Below are positions 12,622 through 23,817 of a DNA stretch of 64,000 nt, piece after piece (the stretch's first letter is position 1; the number at the start of each line of letters is the position of its first letter). The stretch spans positions 3,323,993 through 3,387,992 of the forward strand of contig OY540814.1 of NCBI GenBank assembly GCA_961205875.1, read 5' to 3'. The stretch is from Sialis fuliginosa (Eukaryota; Arthropoda; Insecta; Megaloptera; Sialidae). The notes under the pieces are model-generated. The model was not told the origin of the DNA. It was given only the letters and a program-made list of their open reading frames with translations, and made no database searches. A program made the position numbers and the translations under genes.

Positions 12622-13387
12622 CCGAGATAAACAATTTTAAGAAATTAATTAATTTTTGTCTTTACTTATAATTTTGCATAAATATATTTTAATTCACATT
12701 TATGGATTTCACGTTAAAATTATTATTTTTAAATTTGATGACGTTATCAATAATTAGATTTAGAATTTTGCTTAGACAAGTTACTGGCTTATCTAAAATA
12801 TGGTAATAAATTTTAATGTGTGTACTTACAATAATTGATTTTCAATTTATTTTCAATTACTGTTAATATTAATTTAATTGTAGAAATATTTATTTTATTT
12901 CGATTTCATGAAAGCCAGAGCCGTAGTAGTAAATTGTGAATTAATTTTATATTATAAATTATTAAAATTTTTTGTACAATTTTGTTTTATTTTGTTTACT
13001 GGTTTGTTGACTTTTTTTGTAGGGGAATTGGGCAAAATTTTTACGAAACTTTATTTTTCTATTGTCTTAGAAAATATGATGGCAAGTAATTAGATCGATT
13101 GTTGGTTCGTTGTAAGGTTTAAATTCTGAAAATTTTTTTTTTTGATTGACTTTTTTTTATTGATTTTTTTTTGATTGATTTTTTTTTTTGGTTGATTTTT
13201 TTTGTTGCATTTTGACATTTCGCAAATAAGGTAATTGTTAATGGTTTACCTTATAGATAATTTTATATTGTATATGTCATTAAGGATTCATTTTGTAGGT
13301 TTAAGAATTTTTTTGTATGTGTATATTAAGTGCATTTAAATTGTGTATCGGTAATTAACACGTTCACTGCGGTATTTATTTAGCACC
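12622..13387 (+). other. Untranslated leader of the gypsy element
   Basis: About 770 bp, very AT-rich, with a repeated T-rich stretch at about 13125-13205 (TTTTTTTGATTGA-like units). It would carry packaging and translation signals; none is identifiable by eye. Confidence 0.7.
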
Positions 13388-14752
13388 ATGTCGTTCAAAA
13401 TGGACATCAACAGGTTAGCCCAAGATGAGCTGAAGTACGAACTTTGTATTCGAGGTTACATGGACATAGGCACTTGTGATGAGATGCGCAAATGCCTGCG
13501 TCAGGTGTTGAAATCGGAACGCGAGGGTAGATCCGTAAATAACCCTACCTATAAATTTACGTTAGCATCAGAGAAAGACTGCTGTGAACAAAAAGTCGAA
13601 GAGATTGTTCACTTGGTTAACAATTTCACGGGACAACCTAGTGACGGTGAATATAAAAAAATACAAACTAAGCTGGCACATGTGTTTGAGAGGTTGAACA
13701 GGTTCGACTTAAGTGACGAAGGTGCGGGGGAAGTGCGGTCGCGACTTTTGAGTAAAATAATGACAATTAGTGCCGACTTGGAAGATAAAGTAGCGAGCGA
13801 TGCGAACGACAGGGACGACGACTTCGTTCAACCACCAAGAAATATGGATGATATTCCGATAGATCTTACGGTAATGAATATAAATGACGAAGTAAGGAAT
13901 AGTTCGCTATTGGACACAAGGGCCGATGACGCACGGGTTCCTCGGTACTCCCAGATGGTTCCGTCTCCCAATGTTAGATCGATTCCAGTCTCCCAGTGGA
14001 ATCTGAAATTCAATGGCGAGTCCAGAGAGATGAGCGTTAATGCCTTTTTGGAAAGAGTTGAAGAGCTCCGTGTGGCCCGCCATGTGGATGAGGCTCAGCT
14101 ATGGGACTCCGCCATAGACCTATTTGAAGGACAGGCGTTGATCTGGTTCAGAGCAATGCGTAGGCACGTCAATTCCTGGCCACAACTATGTATCCGATTA
14201 CGAGAACAATTTCAACCACCAGACTACCATGATAAGTTGTTTGAAGAAATAAAACGTCGAACGCAGGGTAGGGACGAGCCGGTCGGTATTTACCTTGCCG
14301 TTATGTCAAATCTTTTCGGTCGTCTCGATTTGGAACTATCAGAGTCTGTCAAGCTACGAATCCTGCTGAAGAATATCTCTCCTTGGTTTCAAGATCGGTT
14401 AAGCTTGGTTGAAATAACTTCAATAAATCAATTAGCTCAATTAGCGCGAAGGTTGGAAAACAGTCGCCATACGGTTGACTCTTTTGTTCCACCCACCAGC
14501 TCCAATGTCAATTCGCTAGAACCCGATCTCGCATACCAGACGAAGAGATCACATCGAGCAGCACCAGTGGAAGCATCGACGTCGGAGGAGGCAAGAACAC
14601 CGGGGTCTTCGAATACATTTTCTTGCTGGAATTGTGGAGGACAGGGCCACAATTTCCGCTCGTGTTCCTCGCGTAGACGTAACTTTTGTAATGGTTGCGG
14701 AACTCCGAACATTGCAAGATACCAATGTCCACGTTGCCGTCCAAAAAACTAA
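13388..14752 (+). CDS. gag: Gag polyprotein of the gypsy element
   Basis: 454 codons from an ATG in context CACCATGTC to TAA. The N-terminal third is acidic and without a recognised motif. The middle (about residues 190-350) resembles a retrotransposon gag/capsid region with conserved Trp/Phe positions (FNGESREMSV, ALIWFRAM). A CCHC zinc knuckle CX2CX4HX4C lies at residues 413-426, followed by a second Cys cluster at 434-450 (CX2C...CX2C) that lacks the His. The protein would form the particle and bind the genomic RNA in the cytoplasm. The last codons CCA AAA AAC TAA contain the frameshift site that leads into pol. Confidence 0.93.
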   Translation: MSFKMDINRLAQDELKYELCIRGYMDIGTCDEMRKCLRQVLKSEREGRSVNNPTYKFTLASEKDCCEQKVEEIVHLVNNFTGQPSDGEYKKIQTKLAHVFERLNRFDLSDEGAGEVRSRLLSKIMTISADLEDKVASDANDRDDDFVQPPRNMDDIPIDLTVMNINDEVRNSSLLDTRADDARVPRYSQMVPSPNVRSIPVSQWNLKFNGESREMSVNAFLERVEELRVARHVDEAQLWDSAIDLFEGQALIWFRAMRRHVNSWPQLCIRLREQFQPPDYHDKLFEEIKRRTQGRDEPVGIYLAVMSNLFGRLDLELSESVKLRILLKNISPWFQDRLSLVEITSINQLAQLARRLENSRHTVDSFVPPTSSNVNSLEPDLAYQTKRSHRAAPVEASTSEEARTPGSSNTFSCWNCGGQGHNFRSCSSRRRNFCNGCGTPNIARYQCPRCRPKN

Positions 14753-17700
14753 TCGCTAAGGTTGGAAGAGGTCACCGACCACCTAAGCGAATCGAACCAG
14801 TGACCGACTCTAAAACCTCCACGAAGTTAGCGTATATCTTGTCACGCAGGGATGACGATGAGAGACCGTTCTTGGAAGTGAACATTTTGGGAAAAAGAAT
14901 TTGTGGCTTGTTGGATTCGGGGGCTTCCCGATCAATCGTGGGTGAGGATGGATGGAGACTATTACGAGAGCTAGGTTTACCCATCCAGAGATCGAAACAT
15001 TTGTCCTGCACCGTGGCGAACGGACAAGAACTGGAATGCGTGGGTATTATGGAAGTTCCGATCCAGCTAGAGGGTCGTGTGAGAGTGGTGAAGCTGCTGG
15101 TGGTCCCTCGAGTCAGCTACCCTCTCATACTGGGCCTAGACTTCTGGAAGTCGATGGAAATAGTGCCAAATGTCCGAACGGGAAAATGGTTTTTCTCTAA
15201 GAGTCCGGTGAATGCCATCCACGGGCCGAATGACGAAACCCTTCGATCCAACCTAACAACAGAACAAAGCCAACAGTTATTAGAAACTACCGCCAGTTAC
15301 TTTAAGAAGATGCCGAAATTAGGATGTACTCACCTGGTAGAACATGAAGTGCTTGCAGAGGGTAACCCAATCAAACAACGGTATTACCCTGTATCGCCGA
15401 ACATCCTGCGGTACATTAACACAGAAGTAGACACCATGCTAAAAGAAGGCATAATTGAACCTTCTACTAGTGCCTGGTCCTCACCGATAATTCTGGCCAA
15501 AAAGAAGGATGGATCGTACAGGTTCTGTGTCGACTACCGAAAGGTCAACCAAGTGACGAAAAGGGATGCCTATCCCCTCCCGTACATATCTGCCATCTTA
15601 GATCGACTAAGGGACGCCAGATATCTATCGTCTCTCGACCTCAAATCAGCCTACTGGCAGATTCCGGTGGCGAAAGATAGCCGAGACAAGACAGCATTTA
15701 CTGTTCCCGGGAGAGGCTTATTCCAGTTTTGCCGTATGCCGTTTGGTCTTCACAACTCTCCGGCTACGTGGCAGCGTTTGATAGACCGTGTTTTAGGGCC
15801 GGAGTTGGAACCGTTCGTGTTCGTTTACTTGGATGATATCATCATAAGTACGCAGACGTTCGAACAACATCTAGACGTTTTACGAAGAGTCTTCTCCAGG
15901 TTACTAAAAGCCAATCTGTCACTAAGTGCGGAAAAATGTCAGTTCTGTAGACCAGAACTCAAGTACTTGGGATACGTAGTCGACCAGAACGGCCTGCATG
16001 TCGATCCAGACAAGGTGTCGGCCATTGTAAATATTCTTCCTCCTAAGAATGTGGCCGAAGTACGCCGCATCATCGGAATGGCAAGCTGGTATAGACGATT
16101 TATACCAAACTTTTCCACAACCATCGCACCACTGACGGAGTTGTTGAAGAAAGCCCAACGATGGTCCTGGACAGAAACATGTGACAAGGCGTTGAGGGAT
16201 CTCAAGAACGCGCTGATCTCGGCACCGATTTTGACTTGCCCAGACTTTGACCTCCCGTTTGTGTTACAAACAGACGCCAGTGACTATGGACTGGGGGCGG
16301 TTCTTTCCCAACAATTTCCCGACGGTGAGCACGTCATTGGTTACGCCAGTCGAACGATGAATAAAGCTGAGCGCAATTATTCAACGACCGAGAAAGAATG
16401 TCTGGCAGTTATTTGGTCGATTGAGAAGTTCCGTCCGTATCTCGAAGGGTCGAAGTTTACCGTAATAACCGATCACCATTCTTTGGTATGGTTAAACAAC
16501 TTGAAGGATCCGGCAGGACGATTGGCCAGATGGGCTGTCAGACTACAGCAATACAATTTCACAGTGGTGCACCGAAAAGGAAAAGATCACCTGGTCCCAG
16601 ATGCTCTATCGAGAAGTGTACCGGTGGACGTTATCGATGCGCCAAACAACTCAACGGATCAGTGGTATACGAAGGTTTATCAGAAAACACAAAAGTTCCC
16701 ACGTAAGATGTCCAACTGGCGTATCGAAGACGAAAACTTGTTCAAGAAGGTACGAGGCTCTGGAGGCGTCGGAAATAGTGGATGGAGGAAGGTCCTCCCG
16801 AAGGAAAGTAGGCCCGAAGCATTATATGAAGGTCACGACGAGCCCACCTCTGGTCACCTGGGTGTGAATAAATCTTACCATCGTCTGGCTCAAAATTATT
16901 ACTGGCCGAAGATGCGAGCCGATGTGGCCCGCTATATTCGGAGTTGTCAGGTGTGCACGGAACAAAAACCGATCCAAGCACCACCCGCCGGTCTGATGGG
17001 GAATCGTCCTCAGATCAAGCAGCCTTGGCAATTGATTAGTATTGATCTAATAGGACCACTGCCCCGATCTACGCAAGGTAATTGTTATATCTTGGTGGTA
17101 GCGGACTATTTTAGTAAAATGCCACTACTGTTTCCTTTGAGGACAGCCAAAGCACGTCCCATCATTAAAAGATTGGAGGAAGATGTTTTCCTACTGTTTG
17201 GAGTGCCCCAATATGTAATCTGCGATAACGGAGTGCAGTTTCGAAGTACCGAATTTGCCGCTATCCTTCGGAAATATGGAGTCCAGCCATTATTTACGGC
17301 CAATTATCACCCACAAGCCAACCCAGTAGAGCGGGTAAATCGCGTCGTTAAAACGATGATCCGCTCTTACCTAAAAGATGAAAATCATAAGCGCTGGGAC
17401 GAAAACTTGGCAAAGCTAGGCTGTGCTCTAAGAACAGCGAAGCACGACGTCCTGGAAGAAACTCCGTACTTCGTAAACTTCGGTAGGCAGCACGTGCTAG
17501 ACGGTAAAAGCTTTGGGAGGCAACAAGTCAGACCGGAGATAAACATGACACGAGACAACACGGAGGAAAGAAATGAGCTATTTACCAGGCTGTACAACCG
17601 CGTGACCGAACAGTTACGAAAAGCCCACGACCGCAACCAAAAGACCTACAACTTGCGTAGACGACCTGTGGAATACGAGGTAGGACAGGAAGTTATGAAA

Positions 17701-17883
17701 AAGAACTATGTCTTGTCAGATGCAACCCGTAATTTCGCTGCTGGTCTAGCACCAAAGTTCGTAGGCCCGTTTCGGATTCGACGGAAGGTGTCGAATCTCG
17801 CTTACGAACTAACAGACGAGGAAGGTCGATCAAAGGGTATATGGCACGTATCGGACCTCAAACCTCATCTAGCAAATTTCTGA
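14692..17883 (+). CDS. pol: Pol polyprotein of the gypsy element (PR-RT-RH-IN)
   Basis: The frame is open from 14692, after a TAA at 14689-14691, and overlaps the end of gag in the -1 frame. It has no ATG of its own before the overlap, so it is expected as a Gag-Pol fusion. Residues counted from the TTG at 14695: protease DSGA at 74-77; reverse transcriptase with LDLKSAY (D315) and YLDD at 378-381; RNase H with D527 and D593; integrase zinc finger H714, H721, C751, C754; integrase catalytic D784, D844 and E879. D844 to E879 has 34 residues between rather than 35, because of the PVER variant after HPQAN. A GPF module lies at 1024-1026 near the C-terminus. No stop or frameshift was found, so all enzymes look intact. 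No chromodomain was recognised. Confidence 0.96.
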   Translation, partial: WLRNSEHCKIPMSTLPSKKLIAKVGRGHRPPKRIEPVTDSKTSTKLAYILSRRDDDERPFLEVNILGKRICGLLDSGASRSIVGEDGWRLLRELGLPIQRSKHLSCTVANGQELECVGIMEVPIQLEGRVRVVKLLVVPRVSYPLILGLDFWKSMEIVPNVRTGKWFFSKSPVNAIHGPNDETLRSNLTTEQSQQLLETTASYFKKMPKLGCTHLVEHEVLAEGNPIKQRYYPVSPNILRYINTEVDTMLKEGIIEPSTSAWSSPIILAKKKDGSYRFCVDYRKVNQVTKRDAYPLPYISAILDRLRDARYLSSLDLKSAYWQIPVAKDSRDKTAFTVPGRGLFQFCRMPFGLHNSPATWQRLIDRVLGPELEPFVFVYLDDIIISTQTFEQHLDVLRRVFSRLLKANLSLSAEKCQFCRPELKYLGYVVDQNGLHVDPDKVSAIVNILPPKNVAEVRRIIGMASWYRRFIPNFSTTIAPLTELLKKAQRWSWTETCDKALRDLKNALISAPILTCPDFDLPFVLQTDASDYGLGAVLSQQFPDGEHVIGYASRTMNKAERNYSTTEKECLAVIWSIEKFRPYLEGSKFTVITDHHSLVWLNNLKDPAGRLARWAVRLQQYNFTVVHRKGKDHLVPDALSRSVPVDVIDAPNNSTDQWYTKVYQKTQKFPRKMSNWRIEDENLFKKVRGSGGVGNSGWRKVLPKESRPEALYEGHDEPTSGHLGVNKSYHRLAQNYYWPKMRADVARYIRSCQVCTEQKPIQAPPAGLMGNRPQIKQPWQLISIDLIGPLPRSTQGNCYILVVADYFSKMPLLFPLRTAKARPIIKRLEEDVFLLFGVPQYVICDNGVQFRSTEFAAILRKYGVQPLFTANYHPQANPVERVNRVVKTMIRSYLKDENHKRWDENLAKLGCALRTAKHDVLEETPYFVNFGRQHVLDGKSFGRQQVRPEINMTRDNTEERNELFTRLYNRVTEQLRKAHDRNQKTYNLRRRPVEYEVGQEVMKKNYVLSDATRNFAAGLAPKFVGPFRIRRKVSNLAYELTDEEGRSKGIWHVSDLKPHLANF
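14743..14789 (+). promoter_or_regulatory. -1 ribosomal frameshift signal at the gag/pol junction
   Basis: The heptamer A_AAA_AAC occupies 14743-14749 in the correct gag phase, directly followed by the gag stop TAA (14750-14752). Slipping back one base gives AAA AAA CTA and continues in pol. Four bases later CGCTAAGGTTGG (14754-14765) can pair with CCACCTAAGCG (14779-14789), with one A-A mismatch and one bulge, giving the downstream stem expected of such signals. Confidence 0.85.
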
Positions 17884-17896
17884 GAGAAATTCGCGC

Positions 17897-17912
17897 GGGA
17901 GAAAGAGGGGGA
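17897..17912 (+). promoter_or_regulatory. Polypurine tract
   Basis: GCGGGAGAAAGAGGGGGA-type purine run ending two bases before the TGTAACGG start of the 3' LTR. It is the expected primer for plus-strand synthesis. Confidence 0.85.
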
Positions 17913-17914
17913 TT

Positions 17915-18976
17915 TGTAACGGTTTTTTTTTATAGTTCCCCCCTGTTACACATTTTTAAATTTCATTAAATTATTTCTATATTATTTTCATCCTATTTCG
18001 TGAAATATTTGCATACGCATATATTTTATTTCTTATAATTGTACGGCGAGCGATTTTCGACCTTAAACTATGATTTGACGTAACGGCAAGTACACCCGTC
18101 GTTACAAGTCAGAGGTGTACGCGTGAACCGGTAGACGCAAGTACGCGGCGATAAGAGCGTGTGCAAGTGTATTGCACGATATAACAGTGGTAATCCAATT
18201 GTTGAGGGAGCCCGGAAGGAATTGAAGAGTCTAGGATTGGAGGCCCACCTAGACTCACTTAAGTGTAAGGAGAAACCCTTCTAAGGAACCTAGACGACGG
18301 GGAGTGGAGGTCCAGCCCCGCCGGACATCAGGAGTAGAACGGAGAGCCGCTACTTTATTAGTGCCGTATCACTCGCGTATTTGTTTTAACAAAGTTCACG
18401 TGGAAAATTAAGTGCCGCGGAGTGAGTACCGCGAAAGCCGCATCACCGAAAATTTGTGTTAAATCCGTCAGTTATATGTGCTAGAATTGGCGTGTGCAGT
18501 GCGTTTCAATAGTGTAAAGTTTTGATCCTACTGTTTGTTTGTTTTTTTATTAGGATAAATTTGTAACTTAGTATTAAGAATAATTTAAGATATATATAGA
18601 TATAAGCATATCCAGCATATCAACAATTTATTTATTACCGCAGAATCATTGCAACTATATTATTTTCATTTTATTTCGTAATTAAATTTTTGTTTATTAT
18701 TAAAGAAAAAGAGAAAAAGGATAAAGTATTTTATTCATATGTTTGTGTTGTTAATTATAAAACCGTACGTTAAAATTCTTCCCCTCTACAGAAGTCAACA
18801 AAATCAGCGGAGTTTCGTGGTACCTCTGGCTAAAGACCACGTGGCGCCCAAATCAATTTTTTTAAACTTTTATGGCTACTGTAATTTCTATATTGTTTAT
18901 CCACATTTTAATCCACCCCGTCTCCACTGAGCGAGGCTCGGCACAATATTTCCGTAACGACGATTTTGTCGTCACA
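17915..18976 (+). repeat. 3' LTR of the gypsy element
   Basis: 1062 bp, TGTAACGG...GTCGTCACA, offset exactly 6378 bp from the 5' LTR. No difference from the 5' LTR was noticed in reading. Confidence 0.96.
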
Positions 18977-19180
18977 AGTGGATCGAGAATTTTATTTTAA
19001 ACAAAAAACTTCATACGAACATGTGTCCGGAAATTTTTCTAGAGGGAGCTACAGCGCCTCGAAAATGATTTGTTTTTGTTTAATATCTAGAAATTTTGAA
19101 ATTTGATAATCGGTTTAGTATAACTAACTAAGTTTTTAAGCATCAATCAATAATTATTTAGTCTAGAGGTGTAACCGGAT
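18977..19180. repeat. Right part of the dispersed repeat interrupted by the gypsy element
   Basis: It begins with the duplicated AGTG, then GATCGAG, ACATGTGTCCGG, GGGAGCTACAGC and AATAATTATTTAG, in the same order as 6478-6650. Confidence 0.8.
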
Positions 19181-20617
19181 TTTTTAAAATTTTGACGAAA
19201 ATCGCCCTAACTTTTGAACGGGTGGTTTTTGAACGTAATAACTGAACCAGAAACGGATGTTTACTCTTGTAAATTTTTGAATTTTCGAATCATTTTTGAA
19301 ATAAAAAAAAATGTTTTACATAAAAAAATGTCGAGTATACATGTTATTATCTATATATCTTATTCTCCATATTATATTTTTTTCCAACATTTATGACTGT
19401 CGGAAATATTTTTTTTATAATAATTATTTAGAATCACCCACACTGTTTACTCTCAGTATTACGTATAAGAAAGTCCTAAGGCAAACACGCACACTGTTCA
19501 ATCTCTATAAAACGTATAAGAAAGTCCCATGACACTCATGGCAGATATTTCTTCTCTGTTATGGTTATGAACTATTTATTTTTATTTTATTTATTTATAT
19601 TTATTTGAATTACAATTAATTTTTTTTTATTTGTTTTTTCAAAAAATTGAATAGAACATAAATTATAGTATTACTTACAATTTTTAACTTGACAATTGTT
19701 ATCTAATTGCACTGTTTCAAAATAATTCGAAAAATTCAAAAATGAACCACAGTAAACATCCGTATCCGGTTGAAAGATCGTTTTCAAAAATAGGAGGTTT
19801 CCTTCCCAGACAAAAATTAATCTTAAATATAAAATTTCACCCTTCTACGATTTGTCGTATTTGAGTTACAGCGCTTACAGACAGACAGACACACAGACAT
19901 CGTAGCGAAAATAGATTCGGGGAAAGTCAAAATGGATAATTTCATCAAAATCCAGATTTCGAAAAAAATAGGCTTTACTATAAGTATATTTCATATACAT
20001 GAGTATAAGAAAGTAAAAATACTAACAATATGTTTAATTTAATTGTATTTTATTAAACGTTTATTTCGTTGATTTTAAGGGTATCTGAATTATAACAATA
20101 GAATCCAGCGACCCTACGCTTATAAAATAAGTATGGAAAAATGCAAATAAAAGAATTAACATTGCATTCCACTGCATAGCACATATAAATACACACACAC
20201 ACATATTCATAAATACATGTTATATACAGACAATGAAAGGTGGATTTTTTATTTGTATATTTCAGAGAATTAGGCTCACATCTGTATGATATTATCCACA
20301 GAACATGAATTGTCCTTAGATTTATTGCTATGTTCACACGTATCTCTGTCTCTCGCATGCACAAAAAGTTATTTTTGTTCTTTTTCTGTTTCCAACACAA
20401 ACCACATGAAGTTATTTTTTTTTAATTTGTTTTATTGAATAAAATTATACAGTACCTCTGCGAGAAAATTTCAAATTTATTTTCTATACAAAATCAATCG
20501 ACAATTATTTTTTATTTTGTCGTTTGAATTTATTGTGAAATGCTGATAATTAATTGTTTATCTTTCTTTCTAAATATAAAAAAAATAAATGCCTGAACTT
20601 CATTTTATTATTTACTA
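19181..20617. other. AT-rich intergenic DNA with short tandem motifs
   Basis: ACGTATAAGAAAGTCC occurs twice about 50 bp apart (19461 and 19512). (CAGA)n lies near 19878 and (AC)n near 20190. The 115-codon open frame on the minus strand at 20053-20400 has no recognisable domain and is not called. Confidence 0.5.
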
Positions 20618-21567
20618 GCTGCTACCCGCGACTTCGCTCGCGTGGATTTCGAAACCCTTCATATGTGACAGGGGGTAAAATATTAAATTTATCTTATTTT
20701 TAGTTTTCTTTAATTATACAAAATCGTAAATGTGTCGGCTCCTATGCGAGATAGAGGGGTTTTCCGCCCTAAAACCCCCGCCCCCGTGGTATTTTTCCCG
20801 TTGGATCGAATAAAACCACTTAAAACCCTCATATGTAACGGGTAAAATATTAATTACTAAAAAAAATTAAAAATTTTCCTGCCCCTTGCAATTCCTTAGG
20901 GGTTGAATTTTCGAGATACGAAATAGCCTTAATCCGTCCTTGGGATGTAAGCCATCTCACTGCCAAATTTCATCAAAATCGGTAAAGCAGTTTAGTCGTG
21001 AACAGGTAACAAATAGACAGACTGAGAGATACACTTTCGTATTTATAATATAAGTCGCGACTCCTATGTAAGATAAGGGGTTGTTTTGTCCCCCTAATAA
21101 TCCCTCTTCCGTAGTATTTTTGCCCGCCAGATCGATTGTAATCAATTACAACTCTTCATATGTGACAGGGGGTAAAATATTAAATTTTTCTTATTTTTAG
21201 TTTTCTTTCATTATACAAAATCGTAAATATCTCGGCTCCTATGCGAGATAGAGGGTTGTTTTGCCCCCTAAAACCTACGCCCCCGTGGTATTTTTCCCGC
21301 CGGATCGAATAAAACCACTTACAACCCTTCATATGTATCGGGGGGTAAAATAATAATTACTAAAAAAAATTAAAAATTTTCCACCCCCTTGCAATTTCTT
21401 AGGGGTTGAATTTTTAAGATACGAAATAGCCTATGTCCGTCCTCGGGATGCAAGCTATCTCACTGCCAAATTTCATCAAAATCGGTAAAGCGGTTTAGCC
21501 GTGAAAAGGTAACAAACAGAAAACAGACAGACAAACACACTTTCGCATTTATAATATTAGTATGGAT
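20618..21567 (+). repeat. Two tandem copies of a dispersed insect repeat
   Basis: The first copy starts CTAGCTGCTACCCGCGACTT and runs to about 21056. The second runs on to TATAATATTAGTATGGAT at 21567. Shared landmarks in the same order: CTTCATATGTGACAGGGGG, CCGTGGTATTTTTCCCG, AAAATTTTCC, CAAATTTCATCAAAATCGG and ACACTTTCG. The sequence is non-coding. A similar tail is at 710-857. Such tails are common in insect genomes; the class is left open. Confidence 0.8.
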
Positions 21568-22673
21568 ATCGTAAAATGTCCAAATATTACTTTACTTAAT
21601 ATTTTATTAACTAATTAAAATTTGAACAATAAAACTTAAATTTTTCGAAAAATTGTGATTCGAAAAATTGTGTTTCGAAAAATTTACACCAAACCTAATA
21701 ATTAATTTCGATATTTTACCTTTCATGGAAGTGAAATGTTTCTTCATATTTAAATTTTCAATCAATATAGGCATTTCAAAATATTTAATTGTTAATATGT
21801 GTCAAAAATCATTTAATTGTTCGTCAAAAAATATTTTAAAGAGACATAATCATAGTAACCTAAATTAATAAAATAAAATATTGAAACCGTAAATTATAAA
21901 ATTCCGTATTCCATGGCTAGGTACTATGTTTTTATATACCTAAATTATAACATACCTGGTTAAATTATTTCTATATCGTCCCCTCCAAGGCAAAGTATCG
22001 TAAGATACACTTTTTGCGAAATTGAGTTATCGATTCTAAAAATCTCATATATAAGCGACAAAATTCTCTTTTCCGCTAAAAAATCTGTTAAAACTTTTAC
22101 TATCGTATTCCTCCAGACAATGTATTCTAAGCACCGATATCTGTTTTATGAAATATCGTAACCAACAATAATATAGTATCGTAACCAGTGACGTAGCTAG
22201 CCCTGAGTGGATCCTGACTGGCCTATATGGAAGGTACTTGCCGCAACGGAATAATATAGTGCTGTGACGGAGTGCTTTCTTATTTATTCATTAGAGCTGG
22301 GCTTTTATCAATTTTAATTTTATTAATTTTAAGATATTTTAGAAAAATCGTACCTGTTAAAACTTTATTGCACAAACTAAATATGGTTTCTCTATGAGGT
22401 TTTTTCAATATATTTGTTACCCTCAATAACTCAATTTGGTTGATATTGAAGTATGATGTAGAACAGTGCTTCCTAAACTTTTCCTACGACAGAACACTTC
22501 ACAAATCCTGAAATTTTAATGGAACGTCTTGGTTATTTTGTAAGTAATATATAAAATAATGAAAAAAGTAAATTTAAATCAGTCAAGCATGTTTGAACTT
22601 CTCGCAGCATTTAAAAACATTGAATATTTGTTTTACGCTTAAACTGATAAGACATACGTTATATATCGTAGTA
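21568..22673. other. AT-rich DNA with possible hAT-end relics
   Basis: CAGTGACGTAGCTAG near 22195 and CAGTGCTTCCTAAACTTTT near 22464 resemble hAT element ends without identifiable partners. No gene seen. Confidence 0.4.
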
Positions 22674-22960
22674 CAGGTATTCCTCGACTTACAACCGAGA
22701 TAGGTTCCTAGACATCGGTCGTAAATAGAATAAGTTGTAAGTTAACACGTACAATATGTACATATTTTTGCTTTTGACGTTTTCCTTGATGTGAAGCAAA
22801 TCGCATTTTCTATACATCAAACAGTTGCGGGTTCCCAAAAATATCTACATAAATAATAATATATTACATTTTTGGGAAATTCCCGGAACTGTTTGTTTCA
22901 TTTATGTAATATGTGCATGTAAGAAAGAGACAAAGACAATTATAAGTCGAGGATTACCTG
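22674..22960. mobile_element. Tc1/mariner- or pogo-like MITE, 287 bp
   Basis: Ends CAGGTATTCCTCGACTTACA and (complement of right end) CAGGTAATCCTCGACTTATA are inverted repeats and are flanked by TA on both sides (22672-22673, 22961-22962). No transposase inside. Confidence 0.85.
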
Positions 22961-23817
22961 TATATTTGTTTACGATGCGTTTTCAACTCTTGTCGTATGA
23001 AAATATATTGCATACTAAATACATATTATGACATTTGTTTCTGATATGACAACGACAAAAAATTATTTTATGACTTCTATGTTATAACTATAGAATTAAA
23101 ACAATTTTAAATTAATATATTACATAACATATACTTTTAGAGACTTAAATATATGATACATGTATTTATTGTATTACATCATGTACTTACATGATTTGAA
23201 CATTTTATGAATATTAAAAATAATTTTATTTTTGGTTTTTCTGCTCGTGTCTTTCAAAAATTCATCAATGTCTCTATATAAATACATTATTAGCTCTTGT
23301 AGATACTCGTACACCCTTTGTACAGTTAATTAATTAATTACAATCAAATATAGGTATTTGTAAATTGAATGAAGTTTTCGTAACAATTCGCAATAAATCA
23401 ACATCTTGTTTTAATTTTGTAAATGTACATTTTAGGTTAGTATGAATACATTGGGTAAAGATGACAGATATACAGTTTCAAACAACAATAAAAATAATAT
23501 CATTTAAAATTACAATGTTAATTTGAAATTATATAAATTCTTCTGATATTTATGATTACAAATAAATATAATAAAATACCTATACCTATGAAAGTAAAAA
23601 TATTGATAATTCAATGACTTAAGATTAAAAAATTTCATTATATACTTAATTTTTATTTGTACTGGGAACACATATCTATCGCCGAATGTTGGTCGAATTG
23701 TGTCCGAATGCTGTAACTGTTTGTCTTCAATTTTTTTGTCAAATTTATTTATGAAAATTTTAATTATATATTTAGATTTAAATACGTAATAACTCATTAG
23801 ATAGGTAATCTTTATAT
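22961..23817. other. AT-rich intergenic DNA, no gene seen
   Basis: Contains only low-complexity A/T stretches. An open frame at 23510-23830 on the minus strand is Lys/Ile/Tyr-rich and composition-driven. Confidence 0.45.

Larger units (their letters stand above)
11537..18976 (+). mobile_element. Ty3/gypsy LTR retrotransposon, complete, 7440 bp
   Basis: Order: 5' LTR, primer-binding site, long leader, gag, pol in the -1 frame (protease, reverse transcriptase, RNase H, integrase), polypurine tract, 3' LTR. The 4-bp target duplication AGTG is at 11533-11536 and 18977-18980. Both LTRs are 1062 bp and no difference was noticed by eye. No envelope-like frame follows pol, so it appears to be a retrotransposon rather than an infectious form. 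The order protease-RT-RNaseH-integrase places it in Metaviridae (Ty3/gypsy), not copia or BEL. It interrupts a dispersed repeat whose empty form lies at 6442-6540. Everything seen is compatible with a recent, possibly active copy. Confidence 0.97.

Noticed and set aside
14695-14712. Independent translation start for pol
   Set aside because: The first start-like codon is TTG; the in-phase A_AAA_AAC site explains pol expression better.
20053-20400. 115-codon minus-strand frame
   Set aside because: Cys/Tyr/Ile-rich composition crossing an (AC)n microsatellite; no similarity recognised.
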